A stretch of DNA of 64,000 nt, taken from the NCBI GenBank assembly GCA_907165135.1, contig OU015568.1, positions 3,542,501 to 3,606,500 on the forward strand, in the 5' to 3' direction. This document shows positions 11,299 to 22,600 of this stretch, piece after piece (position 1 is the first letter of the stretch; each line of letters begins with the position of its first letter). Position numbers and translations under genes: made by a program. The notes beneath the pieces were generated by a model, which was not told where the DNA came from, did not search any database, and worked only from the letters and a program-made list of their open reading frames with translations. This DNA comes from Oikopleura dioica. Its lineage: Eukaryota > Chordata > Appendicularia > Copelata > Oikopleuridae.

Positions 11299-12761
11299 TT
11301 AGAAGATCTGGGTGTGGATAGGAGCTTTGAATTCGGATGGAATGTCGTCGAGGAGGAGTCCGGTCGTGTTGTTGGCGAGTGGGACGGCGGATTCGTCGAA
11401 AACTTCGGGTTTGAAGTTTATTTTCGTCTTCAAAATGGCTCAATTATTGAAAGAGAATGTATTTGTTTAGGGTTAGGGTTAGCTAAACCTGGCCGCAGCC
11501 AGAAAAAATGCTTGCTCTCTTCCTTGATTTCATTGTTTAATTCATCATTTTTAATTCAAAAAATGGGCCGTTTCCTGATCAAACTTTTCTTTCTCTTCAA
11601 AGTTGAAGCTCGGGATGTTATCATTGAAAGTCTGTTCCTTTTCCAGAAGTGTCTGCTGAAGAGTCTCGTACTTTTCCTGGTCTGATCTCAGGCGAACATT
11701 TTCTGTTCGCAATTCTTCAATCTAAAACGAGCTTGGTGATGATACTCATATTTGTATTCTTACCTTGTCTTCTTGTTCGATGAAAATTTGATAAGGGGTC
11801 CTCCTTGATTGCCGTTCTTAAAAAGGGAGATAATGGAAAAGATAAGCTTGATGGATGATTACGATTCGCTTGGATAAGTTCTTCCATCGCCTTCATTTCT
11901 TCATTGAGTTCTCTTATTGCGCCTTCTTGTTGCTTGATGATGGCGTTCAGCTCTTTTTCTCTGAAAAAAGGGATGAAAGAAGGAGTTTTTTGGAAGATTT
12001 ACTTGGACACATCCACTCTGCCATCAGTTGCTACAGTTCGAATCTCGTTTCTTCTCGGTAAGTTTCCAGCTTCAACGACGCTCTCATTCAATTCATCGAA
12101 TTTCTAGAGATAATGATAATCGATGAGAAATTTGAGAGAGTTGAGCTTACCTTTCTAAGCTCGTTGTATAACTCCTTGCTTGCATCCAACTGTCGATCTT
12201 GCTCTTCAACCCTTTGTTTGAGCTTTGCAATTTGGCTACTGTAGCCAATTGTTCCAGCTTGGCCTCCTCTTATCAAAATTTCCTTCATTCTTGTTAGATT
12301 TTTCTTTCATTTTTTGATGTTCAAACCTGAAGTCGTTTCTTGAGCTCTTGATTTTCAAGGTAAAGATCTTCAGCATTCGCCATTCCAGGCTTTGCTTGAA
12401 TCTCGAGAACAGTCGATTCAAGGAGATTCGTTGCTTGGCGCAATTTTTTGTCGAGATCGCCCGCTTGGGCGCGATAAAACATCAATTGCTTGGTTAAGAT
12501 CTCGTTCTGTTTCGTGACTTTGCTGTCGTATTCGGCGTTACTTCTCACTGACTCCGGATATCTTGAAAAAAAGGTTGAAAAATAAAGAAAATTGACATTC
12601 TACCTCGTAGATTCATTGAGCCTCCTTTCTTCATTTCTATAATCCGCTATCGACGATCGAATGTCTCTAACTACTGTATTTATTCGCGAAACAGACCGAG
12701 TAGACCCCCGGCTACTCTCGTATTTGTACTCGGGAGGAACAACATAGTCCCTACTCGCCAT
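11299..12761 (-). CDS. Coiled-coil protein, unknown
   Basis: Starts at 12761 with MASRDYVVPPEYKYESSR, then Ser/Arg-rich sequence, then long Glu/Lys/Leu/Gln helices (IAKLKQRVEEQDRQLDASKE; EKELNAIIKQQEGAIRELNE; IEELRTENVRLRSDQEKYE). These are typical of a coiled coil. The last exon ends LLLDDIPSEFKAPIHTQIF and stop at 11299. At least six exons with short GT-AG introns can be joined; minor boundaries between 11.7 and 12.1 kb are uncertain. No named domain seen. A cytoskeletal or ciliary scaffold would fit but is not shown. Confidence 0.65.
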
Positions 12762-13048
12762 TTTTTTTTCTCTGGCTAGATATTTAGATTGAGGAATGAA
12801 GAGATTGTTTTTTGTTTCTTTCAAATTGGTCACTCTCACAATGGCTCGTAAAAACGTATCGTAAAACGCCGAGAGCGATGATTTCACCTTTGAGACACGT
12901 TTATACGATTTTTCGCTTATCAGACATGTGACATGTCAAATAAGACATTTTGAACAGGAATTTTATGAAAGAGTTTTTATTTTTTTGTTTACTGTAAACA
13001 GGCAATTCAAGTTGATATTTTTTTTCAGAAGTCTTAAAAAGTCTTTGT

Positions 13049-13612
13049 TTATGATCCGTATTTTTCATTTTGATTCGCCACTAGAATTTTGTTGTAAAAA
13101 TTATTTAACTGAAAATACTTACTTTCATCTTTGACGAAGTTCTTGAACATAACACCAGCTGCAATAACGATCCCGATTAGAACAAGAGCAGGGATCCACG
13201 ATGTTCCGATCGTCTTCAAATTTTCTTCTCTCTAAAAAAAGCCGTTTATTTTTACTAGAAATTTTATCTGCTGGGCTATTCTTACCGCTAATCTCGCTCC
13301 AACAATGCCTCCTCCTTTTCCATAAATAGAGAAAACTTCTTCTGGCTCTCTAAACATCACATCATAATCTTCGTCCTCTCCAAACACTTTTTCCCTCTCA
13401 AAATCACTGAGTTCTTCGAAGGGCAGATCATCCAGCGAGACCCCATCATAATTCGTGTACATTTCTTTTTCGTCTATGTTCTCTGCCGCAAAGCGTTCGT
13501 AATCGTCATCATTGACTGGTTCTTTCGAGGTGGATTTCAATGAGTTTTTTGATGGATTTGAAAGTGGCTTTTGATATTTTCGATCAGAGAAAAAGCGGAT
13601 TGTAATTTTAAG
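13049..13612 (-). CDS. Acidic protein with C-terminal transmembrane anchor, unknown
   Basis: Frame reads an acidic cytosolic region (LDDLPFEELSDFEREKVFGE), a Gly-rich YGKGGGIVGARLA, then IPALVLIGIVIAAGVMFKNF as a single hydrophobic segment close to the C terminus, ending NQNEKYGS. Introns at about 13234-13286 and 13064-13106 are GT-AG. No ATG is found at the 5' end of the open frame (13612), which begins right after an AG acceptor. Either a first exon lies upstream, or translation begins at the internal Met (EKEMYTNYDG). It could also be spliced to the PDZ-like exon upstream. Tail-anchored topology is inferred. Confidence 0.5.
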
Positions 13613-13675
13613 CTAAGTCGTGGGAGCCTCTCTATTTTTAATTCTCTGAGTTGACAGAACCGCTTTCTAGGCAAA

Positions 13676-13967
13676 TTAAGACTTGAAATCTAATCCTAAC
13701 TGGTCCGGATCGACGAATTTCACATGCACCTCAACATCTAGCCTCATCGTGACCGGTCGAATTCTCTTTACTTGGCCCAAAATATCAGAAAAATCAGATC
13801 CAGGGCTCTTCTCCAAAACGATATTTCCCGGTTTCACCCCACAGCTCTTTTCTTAATTTTAATTTAAAAGACAGAACCAGAAAATTTTTTACCTGCAAAG
13901 TAAATCCCTCCCGCCGACGTTTCCACCTTTTTCTTCAAGTAGCAGGGATGGCGAAGACGAGGACCGG
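13676..13967 (-). CDS. C-terminal exons with PDZ-like segment, 5' end not found
   Basis: Two exons join in frame across a short GT-AG intron. The product includes CGVKPGNIVLEKSPGSDFSD, followed by a beta-rich RPVTMRLDVEVHVKFVD and a TAA stop at 13676. The GxxxGDxI-like turn with flanking strands resembles the core of a PDZ fold, but the GLGF loop is not visible, so the call is weak. The downstream open frame begins only 64 bp after the stop, so the two may form an operon or one gene. Confidence 0.35.
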
Positions 13968-15134
13968 CTTTAAAAAATATAAAAGCGAGCTGTAAGTCAC
14001 AAAATTTCTGTAGGAGAATAGTTCGGAAGCTATGGACTGTTTCTCAAATAATTCGAACAGACTGTTTGAAATGCCGATAGATAAGTAGGGCAAACTTTTT
14101 AGTGAAAATTTCGACACTTATCCGGCCGATAAGATGGATAAAAATTCAATTCAATGACGAAAATACAGAATATTTGAGTTGCGCTGATCGAAAAAGAAAC
14201 TGAATATTGTAAAATTTACAATGTAAATTGTATAATCATTTTATTTTAGATGCTTTACAAAACAATAGAAGATAGAGTTAGTTAATTTTGAGGCGTTACA
14301 ATATGATATAAAACCCGCACCAAAATATCAAGCAAATAAAACTTCAACTAAAGAATTTTTTTCTTTCTTTGCTTACTGACTTACTCATTATATACAGAAT
14401 TCGATCATCTGTCAGGTTATCTGCGAGTACAAGAGCTGATAATACTGTAAGAATCTTCATTTCTCTATTTCAAATTATCTTACCCAAATAACAACGGGTT
14501 TTCTTAAGTCAAAATTTCTAGAGAAAAATCAACTCGTTACGAAATGTAACAGTATCTTCGATAACTGACTTGACTTGTCTTCTCTGTAACTCATGATGGA
14601 CACGAAGAAAAACTCTTGAAGTATATCAATTTATCATTATTTGACAGATGAAGCGATTATATATATTAATTTACATATTTAAATGAAATCTAGGACTATA
14701 AGGATTCATGGTGGGCAATAATGTGAAGACAGACATTTACAACTTATTGTGATCGCGTCTTCGAGCAGAAAGTACTGGCGGCTTCTTCTGTTGTATAGCG
14801 TTATATCTAAATATATTATATATTCACATTCATATTTTATTGCGTTTTTATATCTCTATTCAGAGACAAAATCTATATTTAAACAATTTATCTGATTAAT
14901 CTTTCCACCGTTCTGCTCTGGTAGAGCTCTTCCTTTCTCTAGTATCAGATAAATAAATAGCTGTCCAGAAACTTCGGGCAAAACTGTGGGAACATTAGTC
15001 ACTTTTTTCTGCCATGAGTTAGCGAATTAACCTTGTCTTTAAAAGTCCTTACTGTCAAGCGATAGTCAAAATTTCACTGTGAAAGTGAGTTGACTTTCAG
15101 CGGACTGTCAGTTATTATTTTCCTTGTAATTAAC
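13968..15134. other. Intergenic, no gene recognised
   Basis: Very AT-rich stretch with no conserved coding frame; only short random ORFs. Nothing else identified. Confidence 0.5.
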
Positions 15135-15615
15135 TCAGTTGCAGTTGTTTACGGAAAGCTTCAAGCCTTCCTGGTAAGCTGTTAAAAAAGATGGATGTCT
15201 TTACCTGACGTTTTAGAAGCGATGCAAGTCTTGATCTTTTTTGTTCTAAGGTCGAGGGTTGAATCGTGTATGCAGTGGCCCGAGCAATCTCCTAGGTCTA
15301 TTTCATCGTTGTTATGGGCAATTCTGTCGCCAGCTTTGACGATCTCTAGATGGTGGTGATCAGCTGGAAAGAGGGCCTTCAAAAGGCTCTAGAATAAACT
15401 CTGTAGAAAGAGGTCATTGCTGAGAATAGAGACTTTACCTTTCCATGAATTGTGAGCTCACTTCTCTGGCAAGGAAGTCCACAACTGAGGTTTTCGTTTG
15501 AGCTTCTCCAGAAGAGCCTTGATCGACGACTTCTTCTTAGTATGTTTTCGCTACCTTTCTCTTTGGTTGGAAAGCCTGCTGCTTGGCAGTCTTCTATGTC
15601 TCCAATGTCCGTCGC
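15135..15615 (-). CDS. Secreted cystine-knot-like precursor (134 codons seen, 5' exon missing)
   Basis: Three exons, 15439-15615, 15205-15388 and 15135-15178, join in frame by two GT-AG introns. The product has a dibasic run ILRRSRRSR (prohormone convertase type), then a 100-residue tail with six cysteines: LSCGLPCQRSELTIHGK, EIDLGDCSGHCIHDS, KIKTCIASKTS and a terminal VNNCN. CxGxC preceded by a Leu/Asp-rich strand and a near-terminal Cys is typical of cystine-knot growth factors and hormones. No signal peptide exon was located; exon 1 begins after an acceptor at 15616, and the hAT-like element lies just upstream. TGF-beta, PDGF and glycoprotein hormones were considered, but spacing fits none exactly. 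Confidence 0.5.
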
Positions 15616-15765
15616 CTTGAAATAAATTTAATCATTTATACCTATCTGTATCTATAAAACACAATTGTTCTCAAAGTAGATAAAGATAAGCTTCTATTGC
15701 GCAATTAAAGGATCATCAAGGCAATTTTACCGAAAGACAATGCTTCAAATCATCGAGTGCTGGGT

Positions 15766-16087
15766 CAGGGTTCGGTAATTTGAGCTCAAGCTAAAACTCA
15801 TTTTGGCGAGACGCTCAAATTTCCTCAAATTGAGAACTCAAAGTGACTTGAGAAATCATTTTGAGAAGATTTGATAGTTTTGAGAGTTTTGAGTTTTTGG
15901 GAGATTTGAGAGTTTTGAGTTTTCAAAACTCAAATTAAGCGAGCGCTTCCTTGATTGGCTCATGGATCGCCAGAGTTGATTTCAACGCGAGCTCTCATCT
16001 CTGAGTTCTCAAAACTCAAATTAAAAAACGTGAGTCTCAAGCTTTGTTTCCTTGAGTTTTAGTGTGAGCTCAAATTACCGAACCCTG
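15766..16087. mobile_element. hAT-like MITE, 322 bp, with 8-bp target duplication
   Basis: Terminal inverted repeats cagggttcggtaatttgagc at the left and the complement at the right, flanked by the direct repeat tgctgggt (15758-15765 and 16088-16095). CAGGG termini plus an 8-bp duplication are typical of hAT transposons. The interior is built of variants of gagctcaaa/tttgagttt and has no transposase, so it is non-autonomous. The clean target duplication suggests a recent insertion. Confidence 0.85.
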
Positions 16088-16095
16088 TGCTGGGT

Positions 16096-16653
16096 GCTCC
16101 ATGGAGAGAGAATTTTGGATAAATAAAAATATGATAAGAAGACTCTGGATAATGCACATTTTTGTTGCTTGTATATGAGTAGAACATATCTTGGGGAGCT
16201 TTTATACCTTTTGTCAGCCGCACTCGGCGCTATTTTCAGGTAAGCAATAAAAGCTAGGACTTCAAAAATGGCAGTAAACGAACTATTATAACAAGTTTCA
16301 ATCAATAACCCAAGACTAATAAACAGATTATCAAGAGGTTTAATACTCTTGACAGCTTTTCATATTTTGGCGAAACTTTTGACTTAAAAGAAAAAAAGAA
16401 AACTAACTTCGAACATAATTATAACAATGATGATAGACATGATAGACATCTCTTCTTCGTAAAATATTAAATAGTGGCAATCATCAATAAATGAATCCAG
16501 AAACTATTAAAAAGTCTTCATCCTTGCTTCTCAGCGAAAATTTCAAAATTTCGCAAAGAAATCTCTAGAACAGGGTCCCTAGAAAGATGTTGTTTACTCC
16601 AAATCTTCAGTTTGAAAATTGTCGTCAAGGAAGAAGGCGGATTTCCAAGGAAA
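16096..16653. other. Intergenic, no gene recognised
   Basis: Spacer between the hAT-like element and enkurin; presumably contains the enkurin promoter and perhaps the missing 5' exon of the cystine-knot gene. Nothing could be assigned. Confidence 0.4.
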
Positions 16654-18204
16654 ATGAGTTACGGATCCGAGCACGTCAACGGGATCATCCCCAAGCCAAT
16701 CGAAAAGATATTCAAAGAAAAAATGCATATTAGCAAATTCAGGTACATAAATTAAGCCGAGTTATTTTTTCTCGAAGATACTCGTGAACTAATTTGATCC
16801 TAGTGCGGGTTCAGGCAACATCTTTAGCTAAGTCTCTCTTTGTGACCCATGGGCCATGTAGAATGACATCTGTTTGTCAGAAGTAAGATAAAACCTTGTC
16901 GCTAAAGGTTATTTTTTGACTTTTCCGGACAGAGGGGATTTTCAAGAGAAAAGGTCCTTATTTCAAGGATGTTCCCATTCAGTTGCTTTCCAAGTCATGG
17001 GAACAGACTTGAGTAATGGATGTAAGGGCTTGAAAACAGTCATTCTTTGGAAATCCTTATCGAGACATTTTCTTCACTTTGATGGGAGACGAAAAATAAA
17101 CTAAAGCATAAATTGTATTCTAGAAACTCAAGTAAAAATGATAACAAAGTCCGATAGATTCACATTCAAAGGGGGGATCTAAATGGATGCATCAAAAGCG
17201 ATATATTTATGCAATCAGAATGCTTTCCTGCGCGTGTTTTAGAACTAAAGTTCCATCGAAAAGCTCCAATACAAAAATAAAATTCAATTATTTACGCCCA
17301 AAATGAAACATGAAAGTAAAATTAACCTATTTTTATAGACCCCAGGCCGAGGGAGAGTACCGTGCTGGTGCGCAGCCATGCAAAACCATGGGTCCATCGA
17401 AAGTACCTCTCAACTCGCCGGAAAGCTTTCTGAAGAAGGGAGAAGGAAAGCCAAAGTGCTCAAATGGCGTCAACAAATCGTGCAAGAAAAGCGAAGCCCT
17501 CAAGCCGCCAGTTCCAGTTAACGCGCCCTTTGACAGCAAGCAAGTGCTACGACCTGAAAAAGATTTCATCACTAAAAATGCTCTTGATGTAAGTTCACTT
17601 TTGTCGCCTCAAAAGTAGGATGGCTCGCAAAAAATCAGCCAGCTTTTCCATAAGATCTTCAATTTTTTCCGCCTTATAAATAAATTCTTAGGTGATTAAT
17701 GCTCGGCCACGAATGCCCACTGAGAAGATTGTTGATGATGTCAATGGTCAAGCTGATGAAATCGAGTGTTCTGGTCTCGTCCCCAAGGAAAGTGTTAAAA
17801 GATCTTGATCAACAGTTTTGAAATCAGGATTTTGAAAGGATTTAATGATTCAATAACACCTTTAAAAGTACTCGAAAAAGAAGAACTTCGGTAAAGTGCC
17901 AAATTACATCTGCATCCGAAAAGAGCAGCGCGCCAAGGCCTTCCAAGAGTATCAGCAGTGGATCTACGAGCGAGAAGCGCTCCGACAGACTGTGCGACTG
18001 CTCACTGAAGCCGAGCGAATGGATCTCGTCGCCGGCCTCAAGAAAAACTGGGAAGAGTCAAACGTCCGCTACCAAGGCCTGTCCGTCATCACCGACACTG
18101 CGCCCAAGAAGAAGAGAAAGCAGAAAATCGAGGCCGAGATGAAGCAACTCGAGCGCGACATTGACATGATCGAAAGCCACAAGCACATTTACGTCGAACA
18201 CTAA
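16654..18204 (+). CDS. ENKUR: Enkurin, ciliary/flagellar calmodulin- and TRPC-binding adaptor
   Basis: Exons 16654-16742, 17339-17588, 17692-17787 and 17869-18204 give 256 residues, the same length as the vertebrate protein as I recall it. Family signatures include KTMGPSKVPLNSPESFLKK, CSGLVPK, KKNFGKVPNYICIRKEQ, LKKNWEESNVRYQGLSVITD and MKQLERDIDMIESHKHIYVE, with the C-terminal enkurin domain (residues about 160-256) including the IQ-like region. Enkurin is a microtubule inner protein of axonemes. The third intron (17788-17868) keeps frame only if it begins GAAAGT and ends AG, a non-canonical GA-AG intron; the alternative GT donors break the frame or lose the conserved VPK. The first intron is long (596 bp) for this genome. 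Confidence 0.93.
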
Positions 18205-19216
18205 AAAGAAGCGAAAGTATCGTATCAAACTGTGCTTCTGAATATTTAACTTTTGTATATACCAGTTTTGACAAGCAATAAAATATTTTTATATAAACTT
18301 CTCGAAAAAAAAGCCAAATAGTCTTTCAAATCATTTGGCTTTTTGATTGTCTTTCATTGCCTTTGTTTCAAGCAGCAAGTCCGTGTCAGTTTTTGACCTC
18401 ATGTTACATGAGTCATGTAAGCACTGAGTGACATTCTTTTACAAGTCTTTTGCTTGTCTTTTTTTTAAGAAGACATTTTTTAATCTAAATCATTGATCAC
18501 CTTTGCACGTGTTCCTATGGATGCCTGGTCAGAAGAATTCCACCCAGAAGTTTTGACATATTCTCATAAATTCAATGAAATTATACTTTTTAAGTATCGT
18601 CTATGCAGACATTCACCATCATGGAAATTCGGAATTTAGACTTCATAGACTCGGAAGCTTTGTTGATTCAGTCCATACAGAGAGAATACTTGAGGTAAAG
18701 TACTTATTCTAAGACATTTGCCATTCTCAAGGTCTTTAAGGAAGGCTTCTTTAGTAAGACTCTGAACTTTCAGAATGTCAAAATCGTTGACTTTAGGACC
18801 TTAAGGACCTACTCATTTTGTAAGTCTAAGGCTTAAAATCTTAGCCTAAAAGTACTAAGTTACCCTCTATACCTGAAGCTCTCTTCTTATAAACCTAAAC
18901 ACAAGGCTTATTTTAGAAATAAAATATGGTCCTTCAAAATGATTTCAAAGCATGATCAAAATAATTGTTGACAGCGAGAGACAGTTAAAATTATATTCAA
19001 AATCTTCCACTCATCAAAGCTAATTGATGAAGATGTTTTGACTTGTTTGTTATTTTTTCGCCTCTTCGAAAATTGCCCCCTTCTTTATAAATTATGATAC
19101 TAAATGATCATTGATTTATGAAAGTGTCTTGCCGATGCTTTATTTAATAAATAATAACAATCAGCCTTGCCTTTTATAATAGGAAAATTAAAAAACAACA
19201 TCAGAAAAAACTCGAA
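18205..19216. other. Intergenic; one possible isolated exon
   Basis: Follows the enkurin 3' end (aataaa near 18279). A short open stretch at about 18604-18695 reads IRNLDFIDSEALLIQSIQRE and ends at a GTAAAG donor, but no partner exon was found. Otherwise AT-rich without features. Confidence 0.3.
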
Positions 19217-19491
19217 ATGCTCTTTTTCATCTTCCTTTCACTGCTACTTTTCGATTTTTCAAGCGGCTTCAAGATGCATGAAGGAGCTTTTCGATCAAAG
19301 AATCTCGGAGCATTCACCAACGGGGACCATACGGAGAGAAAGTTGCTGGTTCAATATATTATCATTATATAATATTGTCTGGGAAACGTTTGTTTTAGGA
19401 CAAGTGGTTCCGATTTAAGAAAAAACTCATGAATGAGAAGCATAAATACGACGATGATTGGCAATCATTCCAAGCTGTCAAGTACAAATAA
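19217..19491 (+). CDS. Small secreted peptide precursor, 74 aa
   Basis: Exons 19217-19348 and 19399-19491, joined by a 50-bp GT-AG intron. The N terminus MLFFIFLSLLLFDFSSG is a clear signal peptide. The rest is cysteine-free and basic: HTERKLL at the end of exon 1, then DKWFRFKKKLMNEKHKYDDD and a C-terminal AVKYK. Size, signal peptide and basic amphipathic tail suggest a secreted regulatory or antimicrobial-type peptide; no family is recognised. The WFRFKKKL stretch loosely recalls helical class B GPCR ligands, but the match is too weak to claim. Confidence 0.6.
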
Positions 19492-19629
19492 ATTGATTCC
19501 TCTTTCAGTTATCCTGCAATAAAATTCATACAGAAATTTTCATCTGGTTATTCGACCAAATAAAAACTGGCTTCAGCTTTCAACTTTTGAAAATAATTTA
19601 TTTCAGTTTCAATTTCAGTTTTCATTCTG

Positions 19630-22600
19630 TTAACTTTCCATTTTCTCAACAATATCGAGCACTTCCGTTCTTCCAGTTACATCTTTCTTGGCAAATTTAA
19701 AGTCGAGCTTGACGTTCATTCCGGCGAGCTCGGCGGCGAGGTATTTTACCACATAGGGAGGTCGGTGAGGAGCGTTTTCGCTTCTGGTCCGCACATTCGG
19801 CACTCCCACTTTCCGTTCGACATCAGCTTCCACTAAAAATAGGGGTGTAAATGTGACCTGTATAACAACCTAAGTCAGGGTCCTGAAAACTTTCAAGAAA
19901 CCGGGACTTAAAATCAAGAGCTTACATTTTTGTCCTTCGTCTTGTCCGGCTTCACCTTGCTGACGGACAGCACTGAGCCACACTGACTGCAGATTCTCGT
20001 TTTGTAGAAATCCGAGCAGTGGAATAATCTGTCTCTGGCGATGAATGCGCAACCATGAGAAATCAAGCCGTCTCGTTCCATCTCGCCCATTCGCACTCCT
20101 CCTCCTCGCGCTCGACCTTTGACAGGCTGCTGTGTATAAGGATCAATCGGGCCCTTGTCTGCTCGCGCTTGGAACTTGTCGTAGACCATGTGACGCAGCC
20201 GCTGGTAGTAAACAGGGCCGTAGAAAATGTCAGCTATGGATAAGGTTAGTTTTGATCCCCATTGATAAAGTATTAATATAGTATATATGGAACTTATGGA
20301 AGACTACGATAATCATAATCAATCAGCAATAATTTGATACCTCTTCGCCGATTTTGATCAAGTTATTATTTTAATGTTATAGTGGTACTATAAAAAGCAG
20401 GCTCTGGTAGCTTAACTAACTTCAAAGAATAAACTGCACTGTGGAAGTTAACAATGTTCAATTGCAAGTGCAATATACAAATAAAGCTTCATTTGAACTT
20501 AGTGAATTTAGAATACCTTCAAGTTCTTCGCCAGAAATACCAGAATACATCCTTTCGTAACCATGGTAATTCAAACCAGCTTCTTTCAGCACCTCCCCAA
20601 AGTGAACATCAGCAGGGTATTCTTCGTTGAAAACGAATGGGGTTGAATCATACACGCGGCCGTTTACCATTGCCGCCTAAAAAGGGGGTTAAGATTGAGA
20701 TTTCTTGGAGGAAAATGTCTGAGAGGAAGTACCTTGCCAGCGATGAATTCGATCATCATTCCTACTGTCATTCTCGAGGGAAAACCGTGGGGATTGAAGA
20801 TGAGATCTGGGACCATTCCATTTTCCGTCCAGGGCATGTCTGTAGTAGCCCAAAGTCTACTACAGATACCTTTTTGACCGTGCCGCGAAGCCATCTACAA
20901 ATTCACCCGATAAGCTAGCCAAGATCAAAGCTTGAATGTACCTTGTCACCAATATTGATCGGACGCGCAATTCTAAACTGAATTGCCGCTTGTTGAAATC
21001 CGCCTTCTTGCGGCCTCTTATTCGTGAAAACTCGAACGGACTCGACAATTGCATCTTCAGCGTGGGCATCATACTTTCCGACCTTGTATGTTTGCTCGTG
21101 ATCGTCGTAGTAGCAGTAATATGCGTCCTAGAAGCGAATAAAAGACCCTGGATTCGAAGCAAAGCTCACTTGATAGGTAAAAATTGTGCCTGGAAAGGGA
21201 AGCCCATCAAGATCGAGTTTTTCTCCTGCGAATTTTCTGTATTTCTTCAGCTCGTTCGGGTCGAATCGATCTCGACATCCTAGTCTCAAGCCTCCTCGGT
21301 ATCCCTAAAAAGTCTACTGGGTAGAAATTATTGACAAATATTTACATGAGATTGTGCTATTTCCTGCAGGTCGACCATTTTCGTCTTGTAGATCGTCCCG
21401 TACATAATTCCTCGTTCTCTTGACATTTTATTCACGCATGTGGCATCTTCCAAATCATATCCAGTATACGAAATTACAGCAATCATCACATTTGTTCCTA
21501 AAATAAATAAATTTCTAGACGATACCATCTGCAGAATTATTATAATTTAAAAATAACATTCATCAAAAAAGGACTATGCTTTCTCCAATTGAGGTAATTT
21601 TGTCGTAAAAAGGTATATTTATTTTCTATTCTTAGGATTTATTCCTTATGAAAGCGCGTTTAAATTTCAATTAAATCCTCAATAAAAGATATAATTGTAT
21701 CAAAAGCCGGCTTAACCGATCACAAGTCACTTTAATTCTTTGAGTAAGATCTGCTCTTTCAGTTTGATGTAACTGAATCTTCAAACGAAGACTGTGCGAA
21801 AGTTTTGGGAATTTATGAGCAAAAAAGTTGCTCCTGGAAATATCTCACAAAGAGGGACTGGATGCTCATCTTGAAAATCACCCTCGCGATCTTTTTCTTA
21901 TTTATAATTGTACAGTTTCTAGCTGCAGAAATAACTGTACGATACTATTTGTAATAAACACTTCATTACCTAGAGGATAATCGTCCATTCCCCACGAATC
22001 ATGCAAGTGGCTTCTGACAGCAGGCTCCTGGGGCGCTAGAATTCTGTACATTTTGTTGTCGCTTCTGTGGTTCAGCGTGTAACTCGGCCAGCCGAATGTT
22101 TGCTTCGCCATCTGGCACTGGAGAATGACTCGAGCGCCGGCATTCATGTTTGAAAAGGGAGACATGCAGGCCAGTTCGGAGAAGAGGGCTGCGGGGTAGA
22201 GTTCTTGGTATTCTTTTGTCCGGTTGAATTGGTAAACTTGAGCAAAAAAGGGGGAGGAAGGCCGGGAAACAACTTTTAACAACTGTTGTCAAAGTCTAAG
22301 TGTTCAACCGTTCCTGTCAGTTCATGACTTTCTTCCTGATTGACCGTCACATGTATCCAAACCTGTTCCATAATACCAATCATTTCAATCTTATCCTCAC
22401 GCAGATTCAACAAGGGTCTGTACATTCTCGCGGGCTCCGTGAGCAAGTTGATTCCAGGGAACATGACTGCCTCGCCCTTACTCTCAGGCGCAGGGCAGTG
22501 GACGATCTCAAGAGTGTCAGGTACTCGATCGCTGCTGGAGGTTTTTAATCGGCGCAGATACTTTTCTACTGCTTGGGCGCGCCAACCGCTTGCGATCCAG

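Noticed and set aside
11290..11685. 131-codon plus-strand ORF
   Set aside because: Antisense of the last exon of the coiled-coil gene plus intron and telomere-like sequence; the minus-strand reading gives a coherent C terminus.
15135..15615. TGF-beta family ligand
   Set aside because: CxGxC is present, but the W-x-x-W region, the paired CC and the terminal CxC typical of TGF-beta are not.
19217..19491. Second PTH-family ligand
   Set aside because: WFRFKKKL recalls the PTH helix, but the N-terminal S-x-x-E-x-Q and His9 pattern is missing and no dibasic site sits at the right distance.
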